Of a stretch of 64,000 nt of DNA, positions 47,800 to 56,895 are shown piece by piece. Source of the DNA: Chitinophagaceae bacterium (GTDB taxonomy: Bacteria; Bacteroidota; Bacteroidia; Chitinophagales; Chitinophagaceae); contig JAMLGU010000003.1 in assembly GCA_023957575.1 (NCBI GenBank), positions 248,001-312,000 on the forward strand, written 5' to 3'. Every line of letters begins with the position of its first letter. Within the stretch, counting starts at the first letter, position 1. Made by a program: the position numbers and the translations under genes. The notes under the pieces are model-generated. The model was not told the origin of the DNA and did no database searches. It worked only from the letters and a program-made list of their open reading frames with translations.

Positions 47800-47833
47800 T
47801 GAGTTATTTTAATAAAATATAATAATTCACATT

Positions 47834-49318
47834 TTAGGTTTTGGAATAAACGACTCTTAATTTCATTTTTTGCCCCGGCTGGTTTCCACCACCCAGCCGT
47901 ACCCTGCCTACACCATAAACAATAGTTGAGAAAGGCTCAATGGTAACCTGAGTATTTTCAGTTGGTGTTTCTCCATTATATATCAACATGGATTTGGGAG
48001 CATAGAGCCTCAAATTATACGGTTTTGCTTTATTTATCAGTACGTTTTGAACGTATCTGGTCAAATTAAACCGCCATTTCTTTATCACATTACCAGCCAA
48101 GTCAAATCCTGAATTGGGAAATGATCCAAACTCAGCATAATTAGACACACCATATCCGTAAGATATTCCAAAATTATCCATAAGGTTTATAACCTGCTGC
48201 GAATATGGTATTGTTACAAACTTGGATACAGAGGAGTCAAAAGTATCCATAAACAATGCATCGGGCGCACTGAAGAGGGTATCTTTGGAATCATAAACAG
48301 ATTCCATGCTCAATTCGGCAAGGTGAATAATACTTTTGGGAAGCGCCTTCAACCCCGGTATTTTTAATGTGGCAAAGGTGCCGGGTTGAGACTGAATATA
48401 TACCAAATTATCAGGAATATCATCATTTGCGGTAGCTAAAACCTGTGTTCCTGAGTAATCTCTATGAATATAATTAGCACTCGGCGAATAATTTGCAAAC
48501 CTAAAATAGGTAACAGAAGTATCAATCTTACCGGCGGTTGTCTTATTTTCATTTCTATAATAAACCGCCAGTTTACTTCCTGCAAGGCTAAAACCCATAA
48601 TGGCATTACCTCCACCAATTGATTGTAGCGCAAAACCTTTAAAGAAGGTTCTGAAAGTAGAATCACTATGATAGGCATTATTTACACCGGAAGTATCATA
48701 GTTCAACAAACGATCTCCAAAACTGTCATCTAATCTTATTCTCATCTGCCTTAAAGTAGCGGAATCTTCGGTATGAGCTACTTTTACCGAATCCTTTAGT
48801 TTAAAAGGAATAATCGTCTTGCTTCCCAGTACCTTGGAGGTTACAAATGGGTTATTTTTAATTAAATACGCAGAATCTTTAAAGATATTGGATTGAGCCA
48901 GCTCAGATACCCTAATGGTTTGAGCCGCAGCCGTATCTCCATAAGTTTCAATATAGCTCATAACCAATACAACTGAATCCAGTGTAAGTTTATCAGGGGT
49001 ATTGGGAAAAGGAATTCTTGTTCCCGGAAGCAGTTCAAAAAACATTCTGGCATCGGTTTTCCCAAAAATCGGGTCATTGTCAATCAAGCCCAAAAACTGA
49101 GGATAGGTTTTATATGAGCGGGTGCTATCATTGGCAATATCAAAAATACCATTGTATGCCACCACCTCCAGCGTAGTATCAAAAGTATGAATATTATCCA
49201 CCTCCGGAATCACATCCAATCCTACATCAGTTGGAAGGTTTATTTTTTTACAGGAGAAAAACAGGATAGCTGTACACACCGAAAGAACACCGAACAAAAA
49301 GATAAAGTTCTTTTTCAT
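47834..49318 (-). CDS. DUF4270 lipoprotein
   Basis: The product is 494 residues with a lipoprotein signal (FIFLFGVLSVCTAILFFSC, cysteine near 23). The mature part starts KKINLPTDVGLDVIP, the usual DUF4270 opening, then beta-rich repeats to the end. These are surface or outer-membrane-associated lipoproteins of Bacteroidota with unknown role. An in-frame TTG at 49327 is rejected for the ATG at 49318. It follows the starch-synthase-like gene by 30 nt on the same strand, an arrangement I recall from several Bacteroidota genomes, so the two probably form an operon. Confidence 0.85.
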   Translation of the reverse strand: MKKNFIFLFGVLSVCTAILFFSCKKINLPTDVGLDVIPEVDNIHTFDTTLEVVAYNGIFDIANDSTRSYKTYPQFLGLIDNDPIFGKTDARMFFELLPGTRIPFPNTPDKLTLDSVVLVMSYIETYGDTAAAQTIRVSELAQSNIFKDSAYLIKNNPFVTSKVLGSKTIIPFKLKDSVKVAHTEDSATLRQMRIRLDDSFGDRLLNYDTSGVNNAYHSDSTFRTFFKGFALQSIGGGNAIMGFSLAGSKLAVYYRNENKTTAGKIDTSVTYFRFANYSPSANYIHRDYSGTQVLATANDDIPDNLVYIQSQPGTFATLKIPGLKALPKSIIHLAELSMESVYDSKDTLFSAPDALFMDTFDSSVSKFVTIPYSQQVINLMDNFGISYGYGVSNYAEFGSFPNSGFDLAGNVIKKWRFNLTRYVQNVLINKAKPYNLRLYAPKSMLIYNGETPTENTQVTIEPFSTIVYGVGRVRLGGGNQPGQKMKLRVVYSKT

Positions 49319-49348
49319 TAAAATCAATTAATTCTTAATTAGTCTAAA

Positions 49349-50161
49349 TTATCCTGCAAGATCGTGATAGAGTTGCAAATACTCTGTTAAATCGGAATCG
49401 GCTTTATACAAAAGCGTCTTTTTGCCTCTCACTTTGGTAAACTCAGAAGTCAGTTTTTTATCCACATCCTCAGCGCCAAAGGTAATGGCATCGGCATAAG
49501 TAGCGCCTCCACGCATCATTGCCTGATTATTACCCGGCTTAAAAACCTCCAAATCCTTTTCTGTAAGCGAAGGGTGAATTAAAGCCTTTGGAATAAAACC
49601 CTTGCCGAGTTTTTCACTGAAGGTATTTTCACCTATTGTAAAGATGGTTTTACTATGAATAAATACCGGTTCCCTTTTATATACATTTTTAAGGTAAAAG
49701 GGAATCAAACCCGTCATCCATCCACTGCAATGGATTATATCCGGAGGCCAACCAAATTTTTTAACAATTTCTAATGCACCTTTTGCATAAAAAACAGTTC
49801 TCAGGTCGTTGTCGGCAAACCAATTGTCTTCCTCATCATGAAACAATGTTTTTCTTTTATACAATTCCTCATTTTCCAAAAAATACACCTGTAGTCTTGC
49901 GCTTGGCAGTGATGCAACCTTGATTTGCAAAGGCATATCATCATTGTCAACAGTTACATTTATACCGGAAAGGCGCACAACTTCATGAAGACGGTGCCTT
50001 CTTTCATTAATAACTCCAAATCTTGGCATGATGCAACGCACCTCAAATCCGTTCTCGTTTGCTTTTATGGCCAACTTATTCACCGTTTCAGAAAACTCTG
50101 TCAACTCAAGATAAGGAGACATTTCGTTGGCTATAAATAAAATTCTTTTCTTTGTTGACAT
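49349..50161 (-). CDS. Short glycogen/starch synthase-like protein (GT5 N-terminal half)
   Basis: The product is 270 residues. It matches the N-terminal Rossmann domain of GT5 glycogen synthases: RILFIANEMSPYLELTEFSETVNKLA, NGFEVRCIMPRFG and DIIHCSGWMTGLIPFYLK. Full GlgA has about 470 residues; the C-terminal GT-B half with the nucleotide-sugar site (including the Lys and Glu of the KTGGL and E-x7-E regions) is missing. It may not make glycogen alone. The same short form beside DUF4270 and panC is common in the phylum, so it is not simply a broken gene here. A promoter lies at 50187-50194, divergent from panC. Confidence 0.8.
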   Translation of the reverse strand: MSTKKRILFIANEMSPYLELTEFSETVNKLAIKANENGFEVRCIMPRFGVINERRHRLHEVVRLSGINVTVDNDDMPLQIKVASLPSARLQVYFLENEELYKRKTLFHDEEDNWFADNDLRTVFYAKGALEIVKKFGWPPDIIHCSGWMTGLIPFYLKNVYKREPVFIHSKTIFTIGENTFSEKLGKGFIPKALIHPSLTEKDLEVFKPGNNQAMMRGGATYADAITFGAEDVDKKLTSEFTKVRGKKTLLYKADSDLTEYLQLYHDLAG

Positions 50162-50186
50162 ACTTCACCTAAGTTTATAAAGGCTG

Positions 50187-50194
50187 CAAAGTTA
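50187..50194 (-). promoter_or_regulatory. Promoter -7 element of the starch-synthase-like operon
   Basis: The minus strand reads TAACTTTG followed by CA, an exact TAnnTTTG match, 25 nt before the ATG at 50161. Confidence 0.6.
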
Positions 50195-50248
50195 CAATTT
50201 TATAGGCAATATTTATAATAATCCGTGTTAATATTATAATTTGCAGCC

Positions 50249-51097
50249 ATGAAACTCTTTAAAAGAACCAATGATATAAAGGAGATTATTAGTAAATTCA
50301 AAAGAAATAATTTATCAATCGGCTTTGTTCCTACTATGGGTGCGCTGCACGATGGACACCTGAAACTAATACTGGAATCTAAGAACAAATGTGATGTAAC
50401 CGTCAGTAGTATTTTTGTAAATCCTACTCAGTTTAACGACAAAAACGACTTCAATAAATATCCTCGTACAACCGAAAAAGACCTTGAAAGATTATTAAAC
50501 ACAGGTTGCGACATATTATTTCTGCCATCAGAAAAAGATATTTACCCATCAGAAAACGATAAAAATTATCCTTTAGGAGCGTTGGAGCAGGTTTTTGAAG
50601 GCGCTTTTCGTCCGGGTCATTTTCAGGGAGTGTGTCAGGTGGTGGACAGACTATTTAAGATCATAACACCTGACGAAGTCTTTTTTGGGCAAAAGGATTA
50701 CCAACAGTGTATGGTAATCAACAAGTTATTAAAAACAGACCCTTCATTTAAGCAAATAAATATGAACATCGTGCCCACAGTGCGCGAACCGGATGGCTTG
50801 GCAATGAGCAGTCGGAATATGAGATTAAGTAATGAAGAAAGGAAAATCGCTCCGGTAATTTATGAATCACTTCAACTGGTAAAACAAAATCTCCAGCCCG
50901 GCGATTTGACTAATCTAACAGATGAGGCAAAGCACAAACTTACCGAAGCCGGTCTTGCTCCGGATTATTTTTCAATAGCTCATGCCGAGACGCTCGAACA
51001 AATTAATAATTGGAACGGGAAAGACCCTTTAGTGGCCTTAGTAGCAGCTTTTTTGGGAGAAATAAGGCTCATTGACAACCTGACACTTACAAATTGA
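50249..51097 (+). CDS. panC: Pantothenate synthetase
   Basis: PanC joins pantoate and beta-alanine with ATP to make pantothenate, the precursor of CoA. The 282-residue product has the nucleotidyltransferase HIGH-type motif (FVPTMGALHDGHLKLI), the substrate loop VSSIFVNPTQFNDKNDF, and EVFFGQKDYQQ and REPDGLAMSSRNMRL, the KMSKS-like part. Length is normal. A TTTGCA sits 5-8 nt before the ATG, so the mRNA leader may be very short; the element upstream (TATAATTTG) has one extra base compared with TAnnTTTG. panB and panD are not adjacent. Confidence 0.97.
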   Translation: MKLFKRTNDIKEIISKFKRNNLSIGFVPTMGALHDGHLKLILESKNKCDVTVSSIFVNPTQFNDKNDFNKYPRTTEKDLERLLNTGCDILFLPSEKDIYPSENDKNYPLGALEQVFEGAFRPGHFQGVCQVVDRLFKIITPDEVFFGQKDYQQCMVINKLLKTDPSFKQINMNIVPTVREPDGLAMSSRNMRLSNEERKIAPVIYESLQLVKQNLQPGDLTNLTDEAKHKLTEAGLAPDYFSIAHAETLEQINNWNGKDPLVALVAAFLGEIRLIDNLTLTN

Positions 51098-51147
51098 TAC
51101 AATTTTTGATTTATTTTAAATAATTTTAGCGTATAAAAAAACACAAT

Positions 51148-51576
51148 ATGGCTATAACAGTAAAACTTAATAGAGTTAATGGAGACTATGGTTTTGACTC
51201 CATCAATGAAAATGGCACAATCGTAAAAATGGATACGAACCCTGAAATGGGCGGGCAGGAATACGGCGCCAGGCCAAGTCATTTGTTATTAAATGCCCTC
51301 GCAGGATGCTCAAGTATTGATGTTATTAGTATTCTTAAAAAACAGAGACAGGAAATAACAGATTATAATGTAACGGTCACCGGCGAGCGCGAAGCAGGTG
51401 TAGAACCATCACTCTGGAAACATATTGAAATGACTTTTGAAATTAGCGGCAATGTGGATGAGGATAAGGCAAAACGGGCAGTGGAAATATCAATGAATAA
51501 ATATTGCTCGGTTGCCATTACATTAGTAAGAGCAGGAGCCACTATCAATACAAATGTGGTGGTGAAGAGGAGTTAG
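51148..51576 (+). CDS. OsmC family protein
   Basis: The 142-residue product shows the OsmC/Ohr fold, including the segment ARPSHLLLNALAGCSSIDVI, where the single cysteine of the AGC motif (about residue 53) corresponds to the first redox cysteine, and KYCSVAITLVRAGA near the C-terminus with the second cysteine. Members reduce organic hydroperoxides; this subgroup is often annotated only as OsmC family, so the substrate is uncertain. It starts 50 nt after panC and ends at the heptad repeat tract. Confidence 0.88.
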   Translation: MAITVKLNRVNGDYGFDSINENGTIVKMDTNPEMGGQEYGARPSHLLLNALAGCSSIDVISILKKQRQEITDYNVTVTGEREAGVEPSLWKHIEMTFEISGNVDEDKAKRAVEISMNKYCSVAITLVRAGATINTNVVVKRS

Positions 51577-51692
51577 ATTTTAGATTTATGATTTATGATT
51601 TATGATTTCAAATCACAGATTGCAGATTGCAGATTTCAGATTACAGATTACAGATTGCTTACAGCTTACAGCCTAAAGCCTACAGCTTACTG
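51574..51692 (+). repeat. Degenerate heptanucleotide tandem repeat, 17 units
   Basis: Starting at the osmC stop codon, 17 consecutive 7-nt units run in perfect register for 119 bp. The unit drifts in three blocks: TAGATTT/ATGATTT (51574-51608), CAGATTG/CAGATTA (51609-51657) and CTTACAG/CCTACAG (51658-51692). No unit is lost or shifted. No gene overlaps it apart from the first three bases. Confidence 0.9.
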
Positions 51693-51737
51693 TTTGACAT
51701 TAGATATTTAAAATTAAAATAATTCTTATAAAAATAA

Positions 51738-52916
51738 ATGAATCAGCGACAATTACACCCAACCACCATAGCAATAAGAACACAAACTGAACAAACAGCA
51801 CAACGAGAACATTCCACGCCACTCTTTTTGACCAGCAGTTTCACTTTTGAAACAGCCGAAAACATGCGTGCTGCTTTTGCTGATGAAACAGAAGATAATA
51901 TTTATAGCCGCTACAGCAACCCAACCGTTAATGAGTTTGTGAGCAAAATGGTATTGCTTGAGAAATGTGAAGCGGGTTTTGCTGTTGCCAGTGGTATGGC
52001 AGCCGTTTTCTCCTCCTTCATGGCGCTGATGAAGGCAGGCGACCATATTATTTGTTGCCGCTCGATGTTTGGCGGAACAAATACGGTTGTAACAAAATTC
52101 CTTAATAAATTTGGGATAGCTCATACAATGGTCGAAACTACCAATTTAAGTAATTGGGATGAAGCGGTGCGACCCAACACAAAAATGCTATACCTTGAAA
52201 CACCTACCAATCCTCAATTGGAAATTACTGATCTGGAAGCTGCAGGGGCTTTTTGTAAAAAACATAATATTATTTACAATGTGGATAATTGCTTTGCCAC
52301 GCCCATTCTTCAAACCCCTGCCGATTACGGCGCCGATTTAGTCATCCATTCGGCTACAAAATGGTTAGACGGACAGGGACGTGTGCTGGGCGGCATCATC
52401 ACCGGCAGAAAAGATTTAATACATGAAATTTATTTGTTCTGCCGAAATTCAGGGCCTGCATTATCGCCCTTTAATGCCTGGGTACTGAGCAAAAGCCTCG
52501 AAACCTTAGATGTTCGAATTCATCGGCATTGTGAAAATGCATTAAAGGTGGCCAAAACCTTTGAAAATCATCCTAAAATATCATGGGTAAAGTATCCTTT
52601 TCTCCCTTCGCACCCACAATATAAAATTGCACTTAAACAAATGAAGGCGGGTGGCGGAATTGTTTGCTTCGAACTAAAGGGCGGTATCGAAAGTGGTAGA
52701 AAATTTATGGATGCCCTTGAGATTTTATCGCTCACACCCAATCTTGGCGACAGCCGCAGTATTGCCTCGCACCCTGCAAGCACTACTCATGGCAAGCTTA
52801 CCGAAGAAGAAAGAAATGCAGTGGGCATCACTCCCGGTCTAATTCGTATTTCTGTAGGTTTGGAGCATGTGGACGATATAATCTGGGATATGGAACAGGC
52901 GCTGGAAAAATGTTAG
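51738..52916 (+). CDS. metZ: O-succinylhomoserine sulfhydrylase-type PLP enzyme
   Basis: The 392-residue product belongs to the Cys/Met-metabolism PLP family. The cofactor lysine is Lys208 in VIHSATKWLDGQG; SRYSNPT, FAVASGMAAVFS and the C-terminal GDSRSIASHPASTTH are family marks. It most resembles MetZ, which puts sulfide on O-succinyl- or O-acetylhomoserine to make homocysteine; separation from cystathionine gamma-synthase by sequence alone is not certain. The gene stands alone behind the heptad repeat. metK lies 4 kb upstream in the window. Confidence 0.88.
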   Translation: MNQRQLHPTTIAIRTQTEQTAQREHSTPLFLTSSFTFETAENMRAAFADETEDNIYSRYSNPTVNEFVSKMVLLEKCEAGFAVASGMAAVFSSFMALMKAGDHIICCRSMFGGTNTVVTKFLNKFGIAHTMVETTNLSNWDEAVRPNTKMLYLETPTNPQLEITDLEAAGAFCKKHNIIYNVDNCFATPILQTPADYGADLVIHSATKWLDGQGRVLGGIITGRKDLIHEIYLFCRNSGPALSPFNAWVLSKSLETLDVRIHRHCENALKVAKTFENHPKISWVKYPFLPSHPQYKIALKQMKAGGGIVCFELKGGIESGRKFMDALEILSLTPNLGDSRSIASHPASTTHGKLTEEERNAVGITPGLIRISVGLEHVDDIIWDMEQALEKC

Positions 52917-52922
52917 AATTTT

Positions 52923-52974
52923 AAAAAAAAGATTGCAAATTGAGCATAGAAAACAACCTCAATTTACAATCTTT
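52923..52974 (-). terminator. Long hairpin terminator of the pirin gene
   Basis: A 17-bp stem (52928-52944 with 52958-52974) has one imperfect pair, C-A on the plus strand but G-U in minus-strand RNA. On the minus strand a run of eight T follows. It may also end metZ transcription, but its design favours the minus strand. Confidence 0.88.
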
Positions 52975-52994
52975 ACTGATAAAATATTTAATCA

Positions 52995-53714
52995 TTAAAC
53001 CTGCATGGGAACTTCCATCAGCAATATTTCAGCATCATCAGATTTTGCCTCAATTGAAAATGAATTTCTGCCGGTTAGGCCTAATCCGTCCCTTAAGTTT
53101 AAAGTGGAACCGTCAATTTCAAAATCACCTTTTAATACAAAAGCATAAACACCATTTCCTTCTTTTTTCAAATGATAGTTTGTGTTAATATTTTTGTCAA
53201 ATTTTCCCAAGTGAAACCACGCATCCTGATGAATCCATACTCCTTCATCCTCTGGATTGGGAGAAAGGATTTGTTGAAATTTGTTTTTACGGTCTGCCTC
53301 ATTCAAGGTAATTTGATCATATCGCGGTTCCACATCTCTTTTATTGGGGATAACCCAAATTTGTAAAAATTTTACAGGCTTGTCCTTGTTTTTATTGTAT
53401 TCGCTATGTCTGATTCCTGTACCGGCGCTCATCACCTGCACATCGCCATGTTTTATCACTGTACTGTTTCCCATGCTGTCCTTATGTTCCAAATCGCCCT
53501 CAAGCGGAATAGAAATAATCTCCATATTGTCGTGAGGGTGGGCGCCAAAACCCATTCCTTGTGCCACATAGTCATCGTTTAAAACTCTCAAAGCTCCAAA
53601 ATGGATTCTTTCGGGGTCATAATATCCTGCAAAAGAAAAGGTGTGTCTGCTATGGAGCCAGCCATGATTGGCATCGCCTCTTGTATCTGCTTTGTGAATA
53701 ATTGTGTTACTCAT
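52995..53714 (-). CDS. Pirin-family bicupin protein
   Basis: The 239-residue product has the pirin N-cupin with likely metal ligands His59, His61, His103 and Glu105 (GAHPHDNMEIISIPLEG and GTGIRHSEYN). It starts HKADTRGDANHGWLHSRHTFSFAGYYDP, typical of the YhhW branch, which has quercetin dioxygenase activity in E. coli; the natural substrate is unknown. An AGGAG at 53721-53725 (minus strand), 6 nt before the ATG, is an unusually good Shine-Dalgarno site for this phylum. Flanked by terminators on both sides, it is a single-gene unit. Confidence 0.92.
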   Translation of the reverse strand: MSNTIIHKADTRGDANHGWLHSRHTFSFAGYYDPERIHFGALRVLNDDYVAQGMGFGAHPHDNMEIISIPLEGDLEHKDSMGNSTVIKHGDVQVMSAGTGIRHSEYNKNKDKPVKFLQIWVIPNKRDVEPRYDQITLNEADRKNKFQQILSPNPEDEGVWIHQDAWFHLGKFDKNINTNYHLKKEGNGVYAFVLKGDFEIDGSTLNLRDGLGLTGRNSFSIEAKSDDAEILLMEVPMQV

Positions 53715-53793
53715 TTTTTACTCCTTTTTTAATTTTTTGAATAAGCAAATTTCCATAATCCGTCTCTCCTTTCCATTGATGTAGGTTAAGAAC

Positions 53794-53825
53794 AAAAAAG
53801 ACCGCCAAATAATAGCGGTCTTTTT
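53794..53825 (-). terminator. Intrinsic terminator of the phosphohexomutase gene
   Basis: AAAAAGACCGC (53795-53805) and GCGGTCTTTTT (53815-53825) pair perfectly over 11 bp with a 9-nt loop. T runs occur on either strand, so it could act in both directions; here it follows the minus-strand mutase. Confidence 0.92.
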
Positions 53826-53846
53826 GAAATTTTGTCAAAAAAGATT

Positions 53847-55574
53847 TTATTTCAAATTCATATCGGCAATAATGCTCTCGATTTTAGCATCGAGTTTGCT
53901 GTTTACCTCATCATAATCTTCTGCTTTTTCTAAATTTTCCTTTACACTGAAATAAAACTTAATCTTAGGTTCTGTACCGCTTGGTCTTGCAGAGATTAAG
54001 GAACCGTCTTCCGTTACAAATTGCAGTACATTCGACTTGGGTAAATTGATAGCCCATTCTTCGCCGGTCTGAGGATTAATACCCTTACTTGTGTCATAAT
54101 CCAACAACTGTACTACATTGGAGCCGTTAATCACTTTTGGAGGGTTGTCTCTGAATTGCTGCATCATGGCTGCTATCTGCTGCTGTCCGTCCATCCCTTT
54201 TTTGGTAATGGAGATGAGGTTTTCCTTGTAGAAGCCATATTTGATATACAGATCAATCAGTTTTTCAAATAATGTTTTGCCATTATTTTTTTCATAAGCT
54301 GCCATTTCGCAAAGCAACGCTACAGCGCTCACGGCATCTTTATCTCTCACCTTGTCACCAATCATAAGGCCAAAACTTTCTTCACCACCCACTATATAAT
54401 TTTCTTTTCCTTCTTTTTCTCTGATCATTTCGGCTATCCACTTGAACCCAGTCAACACCCTGTAACATGCCACTCCGTTTCCTTTAGCTATTTCATCGGC
54501 CATTCCTGTAGTTACAATAGTAGTAATAATCATATCATTGGGCTCCGAAATTCCTTTTTCTTTTCTTGCTTCCAAAAGATAGTTGAAAGCAAGTACTGCC
54601 GTTTGGTTGCCATTCATCAGTATCCATTCTCCATGATTGTCTTTTACGCCAATGCCCACCCTGTCTGCATCAGGGTCGGTACCCAGCAAAATATCTGCAT
54701 CTAACTCTTTAGCTTTATCAAGCGCAATACTCATTGTTTCTTTTTCTTCCGGATTGGGATAACCAACGGTTGGGAAATTTCCATCGGGTGTTTTTTGTTC
54801 TTCCACAATATGTACATTCTCAAAGCCGAAACGCTTCAATACTTCCGGGACCAACATAATGCCTGATCCATGAATTGGGGTATAAACTATCTTCAAATCT
54901 TTGTGTTTTTCAATCACTTCGGGATACACACTCAGGTTCTTCACCATTTGATAGTATTTTTCATCCAATTCACTGCCAATAAGCTCAATATTTTCTTCTC
55001 CTCCATTCCATTTTACGTCGTCAACAGATTGTATTTTTTCTACTTCTTTAATCACGTTTTTATCGTGCGGTGGCACTAACTGGCTGCCATCATTCCAATA
55101 GGCTTTGTAACCATTATATTCTTTCGGATTATGCGAAGCGGTACATACTACGCCTCCACTACAGCCCAATGTACGAATGGCAAAAGACAACTCAGGCGTT
55201 GGTCGAAGGCTTTCAAACAAAAAAACCTTTATGCCATTGGCTGCAAAGACGTTGGCGGTGGTTTCGGCAAAAAATCGGCTGTTATTGCGGCTGTCGTGTG
55301 CAATTGCCACTTTAACTACATCATTTGGGTAACATATTTTTAAATAATTGGCATAGCCCTGGGTGGCCATCCCCACTGTGTATTTATTCATACGGTTTGT
55401 GCCAACACCCATTATTCCACGTAATCCTCCGGTTCCAAATTCTAAACTTTGATAAAAACCTTCGGCAAGTTCGGAGGGGTTTTCAGCCTGCATTTTTATT
55501 ATAGCATCCTTGGTTTCCTGATCATAATTTCCAGTTAGCCACTGGTTTACTTTTTCTTGAATAACGTTATCCAT
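53847..55574 (-). CDS. Phosphohexomutase (phosphoglucomutase/phosphomannomutase type)
   Basis: The 575-residue product is the long PGM/PMM form common in Bacteroidota. The phosphoserine is Ser147 in VCTASHNPKEYNGYK; the metal loop DPDADRVGIG is near 305, the sugar loop GGEESFG near 400 and the phosphate loop RPSGTEPKIKFY near 535. It interconverts glucose or mannose 1- and 6-phosphates; which sugar is preferred cannot be told. The IS element lies about 100 bp upstream of its start. The ATG at 55574 is followed at once by the conserved N-terminal region. Confidence 0.94.
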   Translation of the reverse strand: MDNVIQEKVNQWLTGNYDQETKDAIIKMQAENPSELAEGFYQSLEFGTGGLRGIMGVGTNRMNKYTVGMATQGYANYLKICYPNDVVKVAIAHDSRNNSRFFAETTANVFAANGIKVFLFESLRPTPELSFAIRTLGCSGGVVCTASHNPKEYNGYKAYWNDGSQLVPPHDKNVIKEVEKIQSVDDVKWNGGEENIELIGSELDEKYYQMVKNLSVYPEVIEKHKDLKIVYTPIHGSGIMLVPEVLKRFGFENVHIVEEQKTPDGNFPTVGYPNPEEKETMSIALDKAKELDADILLGTDPDADRVGIGVKDNHGEWILMNGNQTAVLAFNYLLEARKEKGISEPNDMIITTIVTTGMADEIAKGNGVACYRVLTGFKWIAEMIREKEGKENYIVGGEESFGLMIGDKVRDKDAVSAVALLCEMAAYEKNNGKTLFEKLIDLYIKYGFYKENLISITKKGMDGQQQIAAMMQQFRDNPPKVINGSNVVQLLDYDTSKGINPQTGEEWAINLPKSNVLQFVTEDGSLISARPSGTEPKIKFYFSVKENLEKAEDYDEVNSKLDAKIESIIADMNLK

Positions 55575-55669
55575 AACAATTAATTTTTAGTGGTTGAAGT
55601 TACAATTTTATTTAATTCAATTATTCATTTTTTCAAAAGAAATTAGAAAATAATATCACAATAGAACGA

Positions 55670-55679
55670 CCTTACTTAT
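55670..55679 (+). repeat. Target site duplication, left copy
   Basis: CCTTACTTAT directly abuts the left inverted repeat and is repeated exactly at 56915-56924. Confidence 0.93.
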
Positions 55680-55698
55680 CAGGGCAGACGCATTAAAA
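55680..55698 (+). repeat. Left terminal inverted repeat of the IS
   Basis: This 19-bp sequence is the exact reverse complement of 56896-56914. Confidence 0.95.
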
Positions 55699-55699
55699 G

Positions 55700-56875
55700 T
55701 TATCCGGCTTTAGCCAAAAGCGATAACAAATAATCCTTATCTCTGTCTGTCTTTTTTCTTTTTCGTTTGATGCTAAGCTTTTTGCCACCCTTTCTCTCTT
55801 CTGATTGATTGAGCAGGTTAAGGGCTACCTTGCTAACAAAAGAAAAATTCTCGGCAGCAGTTCCTGCCCTTTTAGTACTCATATCTTCTCCAAAACAAAC
55901 ATCTAAAACCCAATGCAGTTTGTTCTCTATGCCCCAATGTTCCCTTATAGCAGTATTGAAGGCTTCAGCCGGCGCCTTTATACTGCTTATATAATGGCGA
56001 ACCTGCTTTTCTTTTTCTCCGGTCGCTTTATGGGTTCGCTCACTTATTATTTCTATAATGGTTTGAAGCCCTTCCCATTGATCTTTACTGCAAATCCAGT
56101 CCATATCTGTTATAATACGGCAGATACGTTTTTCTATGCGACCATGATCTACATTTAATTGCGTATGACTTGCCGTTTGCGGCGTCTGTGCAAAAGCTTC
56201 CTTAATGTCATCATTCAGGTGCTTTTGATTATCTTTTACTGCGAGGATATATTCAGCCCCCACTTCCCTGATCTTTTTGGCTATTTCGATTTGACAACCC
56301 ATGGCATCAATAGTAATCCAGCATCCTTTTAGCATCAATACTTCCAATAAAGCAGGAATAGCCGTAATCTCATTACTCTTATCGTTTACTTTTAGTCGCC
56401 CCAACACCATATTATTGGCATTGCTCCAGGCGCTTACCATGTGAATAATGCTTTTACCTCCCTGCTCGCCGCTGTGGCGTAGCTGTTTGCCATCAATACT
56501 CACTACTTGCCCTTCACTTATATGGGCAATGCTTTGTACCCAACCCACAAAACACTGCTGCAAAGCCTGCGGATCAAATAGCGAAAACACACGGTTGTAT
56601 GTATCGTGTGACGGCAGACCACCGGGTAGTTCCAGAAAACGGCTAAGCCATTGTTGGTTAGCTTCCCCATAGTCCTCAATATCATACCAGTCTTCTGCCC
56701 CACATATAACCGCCGCTATAGTAATAAATACAATGTCATAGAGCTTATGAATGATTTTATGCTCTTTAGTTCGCGGATCTGGTAACTGACCAAAATGTTC
56801 CATAATGGCTGTCATAGCTTTTTGGAACTGCAAGTCCGGGTATTCAATTTGATTTACAAGCAACTTTATTTCCAC
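55700..56875 (-). CDS. ISAs1-family transposase (GTG start)
   Basis: The 391-residue product has the N-terminal DDE_Tnp_1-associated domain (FGQLPDPRTKEHKIIHKLYD) and the RNase-H-like core. Likely catalytic acidic residues are Asp in VVSIDGKQLRHSG (about 147), Asp in ITIDAMGCQ (about 194) and Glu in DVCFGEDMSTKRAG (about 328). The HWGIENKLHWVLDV stretch before the glutamate is the family hallmark. The start is GTG at 56875, placing the gene 20 nt inside the right inverted repeat. The frame is intact and fills the element. Confidence 0.95.
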   Translation of the reverse strand: MEIKLLVNQIEYPDLQFQKAMTAIMEHFGQLPDPRTKEHKIIHKLYDIVFITIAAVICGAEDWYDIEDYGEANQQWLSRFLELPGGLPSHDTYNRVFSLFDPQALQQCFVGWVQSIAHISEGQVVSIDGKQLRHSGEQGGKSIIHMVSAWSNANNMVLGRLKVNDKSNEITAIPALLEVLMLKGCWITIDAMGCQIEIAKKIREVGAEYILAVKDNQKHLNDDIKEAFAQTPQTASHTQLNVDHGRIEKRICRIITDMDWICSKDQWEGLQTIIEIISERTHKATGEKEKQVRHYISSIKAPAEAFNTAIREHWGIENKLHWVLDVCFGEDMSTKRAGTAAENFSFVSKVALNLLNQSEERKGGKKLSIKRKRKKTDRDKDYLLSLLAKAG

Positions 56876-56895
56876 ACCTGTGGATTACTACATAT

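Noticed and set aside
47748..47833. Possible SAM riboswitch before metK
   Set aside because: The gap is only 86 nt and shows just a 6-bp hairpin; no multi-helix structure of a known SAM riboswitch was found.
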